32,934 bases of DNA. It comes from Verrucomicrobiota bacterium (GTDB lineage Bacteria > Verrucomicrobiota > Verrucomicrobiia > Chthoniobacterales > SZAS-18). Location: the NCBI GenBank assembly GCA_025353105.1, contig JANXRG010000020.1, forward strand, positions 1-32,934, in the 5' to 3' direction. Below the pieces are notes generated by a model. It made no database searches, was not told the DNA's origin, and saw only the letters and a list, made by a program, of their open reading frames with translations. Below, in pieces: positions 16,059-24,201 of the stretch. How positions within the stretch are numbered: position 1 is the first letter of the stretch; every line of letters starts with the position of its first letter. Made by a program: the position numbers and the translations under genes.

Positions 16059-17732
16059 ATGCGTTTGAAGTTTCTTCCCCTCCTTGCCGCCACGTTCACG
16101 GCGATGCTTCCGCTGCGCGCGGAAGCGCAGGCCCAGCTCGCGCTGACGGACGTTCAAGTCATCCTCTCGCAGTCCGTCAGCCGCGCGGTCGAAATTTCAC
16201 CGCAAGCGATCATCGCGATTGTCGACAACAACGGCATTGTCTTGGCGGTTTGGTCAGTGAGCGGAGCGCCCCCCAGTCTCAATCTTGTCCTCGCCGTGGG
16301 CGCAGCCGTCCGGGAGGCCGGAACCGCCGCATTTCTCAGCAGCGATCAAAGCGCCCTTAGTTCGCGAACCGCCCAATTCATCATCCAGCAAAATTTCCCG
16401 CCCGGGATCAAGAATCAAGGGCCGGGTCCGCTCGTCGGCGTCGCTTTCTCGAACCTATTCCTGTCGACGGATTTCGTGAACGTTTTCCGCTCGGATGTGA
16501 ATCGCTTCAAAGGCAAGGATGCCGTGACGCCTTTCAACGGATCGACGCCAACTGGCCTCGGATTTGGGGTGCCCAACACCCGCCTCGGCGCGCGCTGTTC
16601 AAGCGCCGCTCTCTACAAGAATGGGACGATGGTAGGCGGCATCGGGGTCTACCCGATTCCCAATCCCACGGTGGCGCAGGAGGTCATGGACGCCTTCGCG
16701 GTGGAATTGGCCAATCAAGTGGCCGGGCAGAACAACGAGGAAGCAGTCGCCGTGGCGGGCACCATCGGTTTTCAGTCGTCGCCGGCCATCACCGCCAACA
16801 ATATCCTGATCAATGGCATTCGTTTCCCGTACGTGCTGGCGACGCCGCAAATCAATCGACTGATTCCATTCGCCACCCTGCCGGGAAACGCGGTGGTCAT
16901 CCCGCCGCTGGGTGGCTTGCCCGCTTTTGATTACACCCCGATGGGGGCGCCCCCGCAGCCGGTCCTGACCACCGAAACCTTCAACGGCCAGACTGGCAGT
17001 TACTACTATCCGATCATGGCCGATCCAAATCCCGGCTTGATCAATGGCGTGGCGCGGTTGTCCGCCGCGGAAGTTCACAACATCGTCGCCAATGGTGCCA
17101 TTCGTGCCTCCACGACGCGCGGCGCCATCCGCTTTCCCGTCGGCGTGCCGATGCAGTGTTGGGTCACGGTTGTAGGCAACCCCAATGTCCCGGGCCAGCC
17201 GCCGCCCGTGCTGGCCGCGTTCCGCACGCCAAACGCGCCGATGTTCAGCTTCGACGTGGCGGTGCAGAAAGGCCGGACCGCGCTCTTCTTTTCCAGCAGC
17301 CAGGTAGCCCAATCCTCGCGCACGGTCGGCTTCCTCGCCCAAGATTACTATCCGCCCGGGCTCAATGCTAATCCCCCGACGATTTACGGACCCGAACAGA
17401 GCCTGAACGGTGTTCCAAGCTTTAACGGCCTGCAGTTGCAATTTTCGTTTCCGGCACCGGCGGGCTACGCACCAGACGGCAATCTCCCAAACGGCATCAC
17501 AGTTTTCCCCGGCGGGTTTCCGCTTTATCGCATTCGGGGTGACGGCGTCCCGATCTTAGTCGGCGGGGTGGGGATCTCAGGCGACGGCGTCGACCAAGAC
17601 GACATCGTCGGCATCTCCGCCACCGTGGGCTATCAGGCGCCGCTCAACATTCGCGCGGATTCCTTCACGCTGGGCGGCGCCCGGCTCCCCTACGCGAAGA
17701 TTCCGCGCAATCCGGATACCGCAAACGATTAG
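16059..17732 (+). CDS. Exported protein with two GlcG/HbpS-like (DUF336) domains
   Basis: From the ATG at 16059, preceded by GGGAG about 14 bp upstream, the protein is 557 residues with a signal peptide (MRLKFLPLLAATFTAMLPLRAEA). Two related halves follow. Each starts with a short helix (LTDVQVILSQSVSRAVE; LSAAEVHNIVANGAIRAS), has a strand/variable segment, then FLSSDQSALSSRTAQF or FFSSSQVAQSSRTVGF, and ends with a glycine-rich GGIGVYP or GGVGISGDG. This is the order of elements in GlcG/HbpS domains, some of which bind heme or sense redox state. The frame also runs from 16002, but the signal peptide fixes the later start. It lies 111 bp upstream of resB, so a heme-related role is plausible but unproven. 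Confidence 0.75.
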   Translation: MRLKFLPLLAATFTAMLPLRAEAQAQLALTDVQVILSQSVSRAVEISPQAIIAIVDNNGIVLAVWSVSGAPPSLNLVLAVGAAVREAGTAAFLSSDQSALSSRTAQFIIQQNFPPGIKNQGPGPLVGVAFSNLFLSTDFVNVFRSDVNRFKGKDAVTPFNGSTPTGLGFGVPNTRLGARCSSAALYKNGTMVGGIGVYPIPNPTVAQEVMDAFAVELANQVAGQNNEEAVAVAGTIGFQSSPAITANNILINGIRFPYVLATPQINRLIPFATLPGNAVVIPPLGGLPAFDYTPMGAPPQPVLTTETFNGQTGSYYYPIMADPNPGLINGVARLSAAEVHNIVANGAIRASTTRGAIRFPVGVPMQCWVTVVGNPNVPGQPPPVLAAFRTPNAPMFSFDVAVQKGRTALFFSSSQVAQSSRTVGFLAQDYYPPGLNANPPTIYGPEQSLNGVPSFNGLQLQFSFPAPAGYAPDGNLPNGITVFPGGFPLYRIRGDGVPILVGGVGISGDGVDQDDIVGISATVGYQAPLNIRADSFTLGGARLPYAKIPRNPDTAND

Positions 17733-17843
17733 CGCGTCGGCCCGCGCGAACCTCGGGAAATATCGCCAAGACGGGGTTGAATGCCCCTGCCCGTTCGGCC
17801 ACAGTCGGGGGAGAGCTAACGTCCGTGCTGTTTCTTTGTCGTC

Positions 17844-19841
17844 ATGCCGCCTGTTTCCCCGGCCCCCGCGCCCCGTACCGCCCCGCCCCACCCGGCGGCT
17901 GCGACCCGTTCCCTGCCCGAACGTGTCGTTCACAAGCTCTTCAAATTTTTCTCGTCCGTTCGACTCGCGGTCATTCTGATCTCGGTCCTGGTCATCGGCA
18001 GCGTCGCAGGCACGCTCTATGAAACCACCTTCGACGCGAAGGTCGCCCGCGCGTACGTCTACGGCGCGTGGTGGTTCAATTTCTGGCTGTTTTTTCTTGG
18101 CCTGAACCTCCTTTGCGCTGCGCTCTCGCGCTGGCCGTGGAAACGTCACCACACGGGCTTCCTCATCACCCACCTCGGCATCATCACGCTGCTTATCGGG
18201 TCGTACATCGGACGGACCTGGGGCATCGAGGGCACGATGACGCTCTTCAAGGATCGGCCACCGAACAACCAGCTCGTCATCGACGAAAAAATCCTCCACC
18301 TCCAGCAGGACGGCGCTCGCTCGCTCGCCTGGCCCGTTGAGATCATCGGCCGCAAGCCGACTGCGCAACGCCCGTGGAAACTGGGCATGACGACCAGTGG
18401 CTACAAGATTGAGCTCGTGGATTACGCGCCTTCGCTTTCGGCCTCGCTCGAACCCAAGCCCTCGGACGACCCCGCCGCCAAGCCCGCCGCGCACATCAAG
18501 CTTGTGTCGGCGCGTCTCGGTCAGACGATGGATCGTTGGCTCCTCGCCGACGAGAACCCCGAGAACAACGCGCTCGACCTCGGCATGGCCGCCGTGCGCC
18601 TGCGCCCGCTGGCGAAATCCACGGACGCCGCCGGCAGCATGGCCCCGCCGGCCGCCGCCGACGCGGCCAAGCTTCCGCCGGGCACGGTGAACGAAGCCAT
18701 CATGGTTTTCGCGCAGAAGCCCGGAGAGCAAATCACGAAGCCGGTTGCCGGCACCGCGCCGAGCGGCGTGAAACTCGCGCTCACGGCTGACATGAACCAG
18801 CGCCAGCTCGCCGTGACGTGGCGCGGCGCGACCTACGAATTTGATCCCGTGGCCGACAAGGGTCGCGATGAGGAACTCGGCAGTGGCAGCGGCCTCAAGA
18901 TGCGGATCGAAAATTTCTGGCCGGACTTCGAAGTCAAGGATGGCAAGCCCGCGACGGCGTCCGACGTCCCGCGCAATCCCGCCGTGCTCGTCACCATCTT
19001 CGGCCAGCTGGCCCCGGCGGGGGAACCTGATTCTCCGCTTGCCGCGACTGAACCGGCTCCGGTCGCCGGCAACAACCAAGCGCTGGTGTTTGTGGCGCCG
19101 GATGGCGCGATGACGTACGAATTGCGCGCGTCGGCGACCGCCGCACCGGGGAAGGGCGTGCTCAAGCCCGGCGAGTCGATCAACACCGGCTGGGCCGATT
19201 GGACCCTCACTGCGATCGAATCGATTCCGCGCGCGGTTGAGTTCATGAAGTTCGCGCCCGCGCCTGAGAAAAAAGGACCGAAGGCCGGGATGGCGACGGT
19301 GACCGAAGGCGTGCGCGTGCGTCTCAGCAAGGGCGCCGAGTCGCATGAGGAATGGGTTCCGGGCGGATGGCGGGTGAGCCTGCCGACCCAGCCGCGGCCG
19401 GTGCTTTTCACCTACGGCTACCGCCTCGAGCCGCTACCGATCGGGCTCGAGCTGATGAATTTTGAGGTGGAGCGCAACGAAGGCAACGACTCGCCCGCCG
19501 GATTCAAGAGCACGGTGCGGGTCACGGATCGCACGGGGCAAAGCGCGACGGGGTTCGCGTTCATGAACAACCCCTTCAATTTTCCGGCGGGGATTCCGTA
19601 CACGTTCACCGGTTTCACCTACAAGGTCTCGCAGGCCTCGTGGAATCCGGAGAATCTTAACCAGAGCTCGGTGCAAATTCTGCGCGATCCGGGCTGGTCC
19701 TTGAAATGGATCGGCTCGCTCCTCATCTGCCTCGGGATTTTCACGCTGTTCTATCTCCGTCCCGCGCCGAAATTCGCCACCGCAGCCGCGCCCAAGCCCG
19801 ACGATGCCCGCGCGCGCAAGCCGAAAAAGAGCGGGCGCTGA
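17844..19841 (+). CDS. resB: ResB/Ccs1-like cytochrome c biogenesis protein
   Basis: ResB works with CcsA/ResC in system II cytochrome c maturation, delivering heme to CXXCH sites outside the inner membrane. The 665-residue protein has three N-terminal membrane segments: VRLAVILISVLVIGSVAGTL, WWFNFWLFFLGLNLLCAAL and TGFLITHLGIITLLIGSYIG. A large extracytoplasmic domain of about 480 residues follows, then a last membrane segment IGSLLICLGIFTLFYL near the C-terminus. This is the ResB layout. Length is somewhat greater than the usual 400-600 because of alanine/proline-rich inserts in the soluble domain. ccsA follows 32 bp later, so the two form an operon. Confidence 0.88.
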   Translation: MPPVSPAPAPRTAPPHPAAATRSLPERVVHKLFKFFSSVRLAVILISVLVIGSVAGTLYETTFDAKVARAYVYGAWWFNFWLFFLGLNLLCAALSRWPWKRHHTGFLITHLGIITLLIGSYIGRTWGIEGTMTLFKDRPPNNQLVIDEKILHLQQDGARSLAWPVEIIGRKPTAQRPWKLGMTTSGYKIELVDYAPSLSASLEPKPSDDPAAKPAAHIKLVSARLGQTMDRWLLADENPENNALDLGMAAVRLRPLAKSTDAAGSMAPPAAADAAKLPPGTVNEAIMVFAQKPGEQITKPVAGTAPSGVKLALTADMNQRQLAVTWRGATYEFDPVADKGRDEELGSGSGLKMRIENFWPDFEVKDGKPATASDVPRNPAVLVTIFGQLAPAGEPDSPLAATEPAPVAGNNQALVFVAPDGAMTYELRASATAAPGKGVLKPGESINTGWADWTLTAIESIPRAVEFMKFAPAPEKKGPKAGMATVTEGVRVRLSKGAESHEEWVPGGWRVSLPTQPRPVLFTYGYRLEPLPIGLELMNFEVERNEGNDSPAGFKSTVRVTDRTGQSATGFAFMNNPFNFPAGIPYTFTGFTYKVSQASWNPENLNQSSVQILRDPGWSLKWIGSLLICLGIFTLFYLRPAPKFATAAAPKPDDARARKPKKSGR

Positions 19842-19873
19842 TTTTTCAAATTCACCAAGCACAGCCTGATCTT

Positions 19874-21643
19874 ATGACCCGTCGATTCCTCCCATCTTCA
19901 TTTGGTCAATTTGGAAAATTTAGAAATTTGGTGATTCTTCTCACCACTTTCCTTGCGGCCTCGCGCCTGCTTCCCGCCGCCGATCTTCTGCCGGGCGACT
20001 TCCAAGAATTCGGCAAGCTCGCCGTGCAGGACAACGGCCGCCGCAAGCCGACCGATACGTTCGCGCGCGAGTCGCTCTTGCGCATCACGGGGCGTTCGAC
20101 CTACGAGGCGGCCGACGGCCGCGGGTGGACCCCAAACGAATTTGTTCTTTCGATGCTGCTCGAGACGCACGATTGGAAAAAGGAACCGATGATCCTGGTC
20201 GGTCACCGTCCGCTCGTCGAAAAACTCGGACTCGATCCGGCGCAAAAGCGCTACTCATTTGAGCAACTCTCCAAGTTACCCGAGCTCGAAAAAATGGCGA
20301 AGGCCGTGCATCAGCTCCGCGCCACCGAGGAAAAACCGGAGCTCGATCGCATGCAGCAGGAAGTCGAAAGCGTCTCCGGCCGCATCGGCCTCTTCATGTC
20401 GATCGCGCAGGGCTCCACCATGCTCGTCGTTCCGCCCAAGCTGAGCGCCAAGGAGCCATGGGTCATCCCGCCGCAATTCGGGGTGTACTACAAGGAGAGT
20501 GACTTCACCAACGCGACGGAAAAGCTTCAGGCGATGGCGAAGGGTTATCAATCCGGTGACGGCTACAACTTTAGCCTGGGCGCGCGCAATCTTCGTCTTG
20601 CGCTCCGCGAGATGTCGCCCGCGATTTATCCCTCTGAGAATTCTCTCCGCCTCGAGTATTTCTACAACCACCTCGAGGCGTTTTCGCGCGCGGCGTGGCT
20701 GTATCTCATTGGCTTCATCGGACTCGGTGTCTATGCGGCGCGGCCGGGCGCCCCAAAGGCGTTCAAGTGGATTGGCCTCGCCGCCGCGCTCGGCGGCCTC
20801 GTGCTCCACGGCACCGGCATCACCCTGCGTTGCTTCATCGCCGGGCGCCCGCCCGTGACAAACATGTTTGAGTCGGTCGTGTGGGTCGCGTTCCTCGCGA
20901 TCCTCTTCGGCTTCGTCTTCTTCCTGCGCTATCGCGCCGCGCTCTATCTGCTCGCGGCCCTGCCGGTCGGCGCCCTGTGCCTCGCCCTGGTGCTCAACAT
21001 CCCGGTCGCGATGCCGCCCAATATCGATCCGCTTGTGCCGGTGTTGCGTGATAATTTCTGGCTGACGATTCACGTGCTCAGCATCACCGCGAGCTACGGC
21101 GCGTTCACCCTCGCCATGGCATTTGGCCACATCGTGCTCTTCCGCTACGCCGTCTGGCCGGAGGCGACCCGCAAGGACGCCACGCTCCATTTCTGGAATT
21201 ACCGCATCATCCAGCTCGGCACGCTGCTGCTCGCGGCGGGGACGATCCTCGGCGGCGTGTGGGCGAACTATTCCTGGGGCCGTTTCTGGGGCTGGGACCC
21301 GAAGGAAACCTGGGCACTCATCGCGCTGCTTTGTTACATCGTCGCGCTCCACGGCCGCATCGCCGGCTGGTGGAATCATTTCGGTCTCGCGATGGCCAGC
21401 TGCGTGTGTTTTCTCGCTATCCTGATGGCCTGGTACGGGGTCAATTTCGTGCTCGGCAAGGGCCTTCACAGCTACGGCTTCGGCATCGGCGGCGAAGGCT
21501 ACGTCGCGAGCTTCCTCGTCCTCGACGGACTCTTCCTTGCCTTGGCAGCCTACCGTCATCTCGCGTCCGAGCGCGCGCGGCTGGCCCGACGGTCCGGAGA
21601 CGTTGCAGCCGCCAAACCGCTGGACGATCCCACGACGGCTTGA
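19874..21643 (+). CDS. ccsA: CcsA/ResC-like cytochrome c heme lyase subunit
   Basis: CcsA carries heme across the inner membrane and, with ResB, attaches it to apocytochromes. The heme-handling WWD motif WGRFWGWDPKETW is present (around 21275-21313). Multiple hydrophobic helices fill the C-terminal two-thirds, including the conserved PPVTNMFESVVW segment. The N-terminal 250 residues form an extracytoplasmic region after a signal-like start. The ATG at 19874 was chosen because the preceding sequence to 19706 overlaps resB and has no conserved character. Residues 10-23 (FGQFGKFRNLVILL) are encoded by an A/T-rich dispersed repeat, so part of the signal sequence derives from it. GTG at 19931 is an alternative start. 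Length is 589 residues from ATG. Confidence 0.92.
   Translation: MTRRFLPSSFGQFGKFRNLVILLTTFLAASRLLPAADLLPGDFQEFGKLAVQDNGRRKPTDTFARESLLRITGRSTYEAADGRGWTPNEFVLSMLLETHDWKKEPMILVGHRPLVEKLGLDPAQKRYSFEQLSKLPELEKMAKAVHQLRATEEKPELDRMQQEVESVSGRIGLFMSIAQGSTMLVVPPKLSAKEPWVIPPQFGVYYKESDFTNATEKLQAMAKGYQSGDGYNFSLGARNLRLALREMSPAIYPSENSLRLEYFYNHLEAFSRAAWLYLIGFIGLGVYAARPGAPKAFKWIGLAAALGGLVLHGTGITLRCFIAGRPPVTNMFESVVWVAFLAILFGFVFFLRYRAALYLLAALPVGALCLALVLNIPVAMPPNIDPLVPVLRDNFWLTIHVLSITASYGAFTLAMAFGHIVLFRYAVWPEATRKDATLHFWNYRIIQLGTLLLAAGTILGGVWANYSWGRFWGWDPKETWALIALLCYIVALHGRIAGWWNHFGLAMASCVCFLAILMAWYGVNFVLGKGLHSYGFGIGGEGYVASFLVLDGLFLALAAYRHLASERARLARRSGDVAAAKPLDDPTTA
19899..19939 (+). repeat. A/T-rich dispersed repeat, copy 2, inside the ccsA 5' coding region
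   Basis: The tract contains ATTTGGTCAATTTGG, then AAAATTTAGAAATTTGGTG, matching the core seen at 24079, 31000 and 31068. It is preceded by CCCATCTTCA, similar to the CATCTCA and CATCCCA prefixes of the copies at 24079 and 31068. It lies in frame within the first 25 codons of ccsA. Confidence 0.75.
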
Positions 21644-21674
21644 CGCGAAAAACCGCAACAGCTTGTATCCCGGC

Positions 21675-21703
21675 TTGACACTGACCGCCAAACATTGATT
21701 GGT
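21675..21703 (+). promoter_or_regulatory. Possible dnaN promoter
   Basis: A perfect -35 hexamer TTGACA lies at 21675-21680, about 100 bp upstream of the dnaN ATG in the 133-bp ccsA-dnaN gap. The matching -10 is weak: TTGATT at 15 bp or ATTGGT at 17 bp. A second TTGACG at 21640-21645 overlaps the ccsA stop. Confidence 0.3.
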
Positions 21704-21776
21704 GGGCAGCGGTCACGGCGCAGCGTCTTCCCCACGCGCCGGACCTGCCGGGACGTCTTCCCAAATCTCCGCCGCC

Positions 21777-22874
21777 ATGAAATTTACGCTCAGCCGCGAC
21801 AAGCTTCTCGAAGGTCTTCAGCAGGTGCAAAACGTCGTCAGCACCCGCACCACCCTCCCCATCCTTTCGAACATCTTGATCAAGGCCCAGAAAAACGGCC
21901 TGACCATGACGGCGACGGATCTCGATGTCGGCGTGCAAGGCTTCATCGAGTGCGAGGTCGAGCAAATCGGCGGCGGCACACTGCCCGCCAAACGATTCTT
22001 CAGCATCATCCGCGAACTGCCCGCGAACGACGTACGGATCGAGATCGACTCGAAGAACATCGCCACCATCCGCAGCGGCCAGTATGTCTCGAAAATTGTC
22101 GGCCTGCCGGAGGGCGAATTTCCCCCGCTGCCAAAGTTCGACGAATCCCGCTCGTTCACGCTCAAGCAGGCGGAGTTGAAGGATGGTCTCAAGCGCACGG
22201 CGTACGCGATCTCGACCGACGAAACCCGCTACGTGCTCAACGGCGTGCTCTGCGCGTTCAAGGATAACAAGCTCACGCTCGTGGCGACCGACGGACGCCG
22301 CCTCGCGTTGATGGACATCGAGGCCGAAATCACGGCCGAGCAGGAGGTCTCGTTGATCGTGCCGGCCAAGGCGGTGAACGAATTGCAGCGTCTCCTGAAG
22401 GACGAGGGCGACGTAAAGATCAAAGTCGGGCAGAATCAAATTGCGTTCGAGCTGAACAACGCGCTGCTCATTTCCAAGCTGATCGAGGGCAACTATCCGA
22501 ATTACCGCCAGGTCATTCCGGCGGAGACCAAGGAGCGCGTCACGCTCGAGCGGGAATCCTTCCACAACGCGGTGCGCCGGGTGGCGCTGCTCACGAGCGA
22601 AAAATCGAATTCGATCAAGCTCGTCCTGACGAAGAACAATCTCGACGTTGTCGCCAACAGCCCCGAAATCGGCGAGGCCAAGGAAACGATTGCGGTGAAA
22701 TACAGCGGTAAGGAATTCACCATCGCCTTCAATCCCGAGTTGCTCATGGCGCCGCTGCGCAACCTCGTGGACGACGAAATCTACCTCGATCTCATCGACG
22801 AGATGAGTCCCGGCTTGATTCGGACCAAGGGACCGTTCCTGTATGTGTTGATGCCGATGCGCATCAATTACTGA
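21777..22874 (+). CDS. dnaN: DNA polymerase III beta subunit (sliding clamp)
   Basis: The 365-residue length matches the E. coli clamp (366). The N-terminus MKFTLSRDKLLEGLQQVQNV, the STRTTLPILSNILI segment, TATDLDVGV, LVATDGRRLA and the C-terminal ending FLYVLMPMRI are hallmark dnaN features. The protein is a homodimeric ring that tethers DNA polymerase to the template. The ATG at 21777 was preferred over upstream starts to 21699 because it gives the canonical N-terminus. The usual neighbours dnaA and recF are absent here. The stop TGA at 22872-22874 directly abuts the stop of the convergent peptidase gene. Confidence 0.98.
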   Translation: MKFTLSRDKLLEGLQQVQNVVSTRTTLPILSNILIKAQKNGLTMTATDLDVGVQGFIECEVEQIGGGTLPAKRFFSIIRELPANDVRIEIDSKNIATIRSGQYVSKIVGLPEGEFPPLPKFDESRSFTLKQAELKDGLKRTAYAISTDETRYVLNGVLCAFKDNKLTLVATDGRRLALMDIEAEITAEQEVSLIVPAKAVNELQRLLKDEGDVKIKVGQNQIAFELNNALLISKLIEGNYPNYRQVIPAETKERVTLERESFHNAVRRVALLTSEKSNSIKLVLTKNNLDVVANSPEIGEAKETIAVKYSGKEFTIAFNPELLMAPLRNLVDDEIYLDLIDEMSPGLIRTKGPFLYVLMPMRINY

Positions 22875-23810
22875 TTACTGTCCGACCGGATCGCGGGCGG
22901 ATTTGCGGGGCGGATCGATGGCATCGCGAATCGAGGCCTGCGGGGCGCGGTCGTTGAAGACAATCCGTCCGGCGTGCGGCTCGATGCCGAGTTCGCGCCA
23001 CAGCGCGGCGAGGTCGGGCGCATAGGTCGCCGCCCCCATCTTCTCGTAAAGCTCCCGCAGCACCGGCACGCCGGTCGCCCGGTCCCCGATTTCGAAAGCG
23101 CGCCGCAGGTCCCAGTCGTTTTCGATCGTGCCGCCGGCCCGGAGAATGGCGCGCAACGCATCCTGCAGCCCCTGGCGATTGCCGGTGCGCCGGCGGATTT
23201 CCACGTCCGCGAGCAGACAGAAGAGCGCGCCGCCCCAGTAGGTTCGGCCCCACGTCGGCGTGAAATCGAGACCGCGATCGCCCGCCTCGGGCAGGCCCTG
23301 CGGCACGCCCTCGACGAGATCCTTCCACGCGTCCTCCGCGGAAATGATGCCCGCCCGCGCCCTGGCGATGGGCTCTACGTACACGGAAATGCCCTCCTCG
23401 ATCCAATGATGGCGCTCCGCGACCGACGGGAAAGCCAGATGGATCATTTCGTGGGTCATCATCCAGTCTGCGGCGAAATCCCGCGCCGTGTTTGCCGCGC
23501 CGGCGGAAATCGTGATGTGCGCCCCGCGCCACCCGGAGGCCCGTCCGGATCGCACGCCGCGGCCGGAGTGAAAGTCGATCCGGATTTCCACCTGCGGCAC
23601 CGGATACTGTCCGTAGTAGAGAGCCACGGCGCCCGCGGACGCCGTCACCCAGTCGAGCACGAGCTGGCGCAGCGGCTCCCCGGGCGGGGTGACAAACACC
23701 ACGGTAATGGTCGCGCCGGCGACCTGGAGCCGCTCGTCGGGGGTGGCCGCCGCGAGGACAGCGGGCGCGATGCCGGCGATGGCCACGAGGAGCAGGAAAA
23801 GTCGGTGCAT
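22875..23810 (-). CDS. Exported zinc metallopeptidase of the MA clan (Peptidase_MA-like)
   Basis: The 311-residue protein begins with a signal peptide (MHRLFLLLVAIAGIAPAVLA) and contains HEMIH at residues 120-124, followed by WIEEGISVYVEP with Glu138/Glu139 about 15 residues on. HExxH plus a downstream (W)xEGxxxY segment is the gluzincin pattern of small MA-like peptidases; the spacing is shorter than in M1. The C-terminal half has helical character, with WGRTYWGGALFCLLAD resembling the downstream helix of M61-type enzymes. Location should be periplasmic or secreted. Substrate is unknown. It converges on dnaN with no bases between the two stop codons. Confidence 0.8.
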   Translation of the reverse strand: MHRLFLLLVAIAGIAPAVLAAATPDERLQVAGATITVVFVTPPGEPLRQLVLDWVTASAGAVALYYGQYPVPQVEIRIDFHSGRGVRSGRASGWRGAHITISAGAANTARDFAADWMMTHEMIHLAFPSVAERHHWIEEGISVYVEPIARARAGIISAEDAWKDLVEGVPQGLPEAGDRGLDFTPTWGRTYWGGALFCLLADVEIRRRTGNRQGLQDALRAILRAGGTIENDWDLRRAFEIGDRATGVPVLRELYEKMGAATYAPDLAALWRELGIEPHAGRIVFNDRAPQASIRDAIDPPRKSARDPVGQ

Positions 23811-23887
23811 GACGGGGAGTCTGGTCGGGCGGATCCATCCACGGCGAGGTTCCGAGCCAGCGGCACGCTATCGCCACGGGCTTTAAC

Positions 23888-23915
23888 TTGCGAGCGACGT
23901 CGGTCGGGATATCGT
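23888..23915 (+). promoter_or_regulatory. Possible promoter for tRNA-Leu
   Basis: TTGCGA (23888-23893) and TATCGT (23910-23915) are separated by 16 bp. Each matches 4 of 6 bases of the sigma-70 consensus, and they sit 17 bp before the mature tRNA 5' end. The position is right but the match is modest. Confidence 0.3.
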
Positions 23916-23931
23916 TCGCGCCCACAGTAAC

Positions 23932-24012
23932 GCGCACGTGGCGGAATGGCAGACGCGCACGGCTCAGAACCGTGTGAGGCAACTCGTGGAGGTTCGACTC
24001 CTCTCGTGCGCA
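23932..24012 (+). tRNA. tRNA-Leu(CAG)
   Basis: A full cloverleaf can be drawn: acceptor GCGCACG / CGTGCGC (23932-23938 with 24005-24011), D arm GCG...CGC, anticodon stem CACGG / CCGTG (23958-23962 with 23970-23974) with loop CTCAGAA, a long class II variable arm with stem GAG/CTC, and T arm GGAGG-TTCGACT-CCTCT. The anticodon CAG at 23965-23967 reads CUG leucine codons. The discriminator is A24012 and CCA is not encoded. No tRNA-linked integrase or attachment-site duplication was seen. Confidence 0.97.
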
Positions 24013-24078
24013 ATTCATCCAGGGCAGGACGCGGAGGGACCAAATATGAAGCGCTCACTGCCCCCATCTGAACCATCT

Positions 24079-24121
24079 CAATTTCGTAAATCTGGAAAAT
24101 TTGGTAATTTTGTGAAGAAAA
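24079..24121 (+). repeat. A/T-rich dispersed repeat, copy 3
   Basis: The tract contains CAATTTCGTAAATCTGG followed by AAAATTTGGTAATTTTGTG. It matches the reverse complement of the copy at 31000-31035 at about 32 of 36 positions, counted by eye. It lies between tRNA-Leu and coaX, about 80 bp upstream of the coaX start, and its 3' flank GAAGAAAACAGCCGCGT resembles those of the copies at 31068 and 31318. Confidence 0.8.
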
Positions 24122-24201
24122 CAGCCGCGTCGATTCCGATGGAAACTTGCCGCCGACCCGACTGACCCTTGCCCGACGCGCCGCGCAAGCTAAGGACTCA
24201 C

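Noticed and set aside
17577-19346. A 589-codon minus-strand frame
   Set aside because: It is antisense to resB, which has the expected membrane segments; the frame is Arg/His/Gly-rich.
20276-21691. A 471-codon minus-strand frame
   Set aside because: It is antisense to ccsA, whose WWD motif is intact.
22864-24018. A 384-codon minus-strand frame overlapping the metallopeptidase and tRNA
   Set aside because: It is a different frame of the same strand as the HExxH metallopeptidase, and runs through tRNA-Leu.
23932-24201. The tRNA-Leu as an integration site for a mobile island
   Set aside because: No duplicated tRNA 3' end, integrase or phage gene lies nearby. The DNA to the right carries housekeeping genes coaX and secG.
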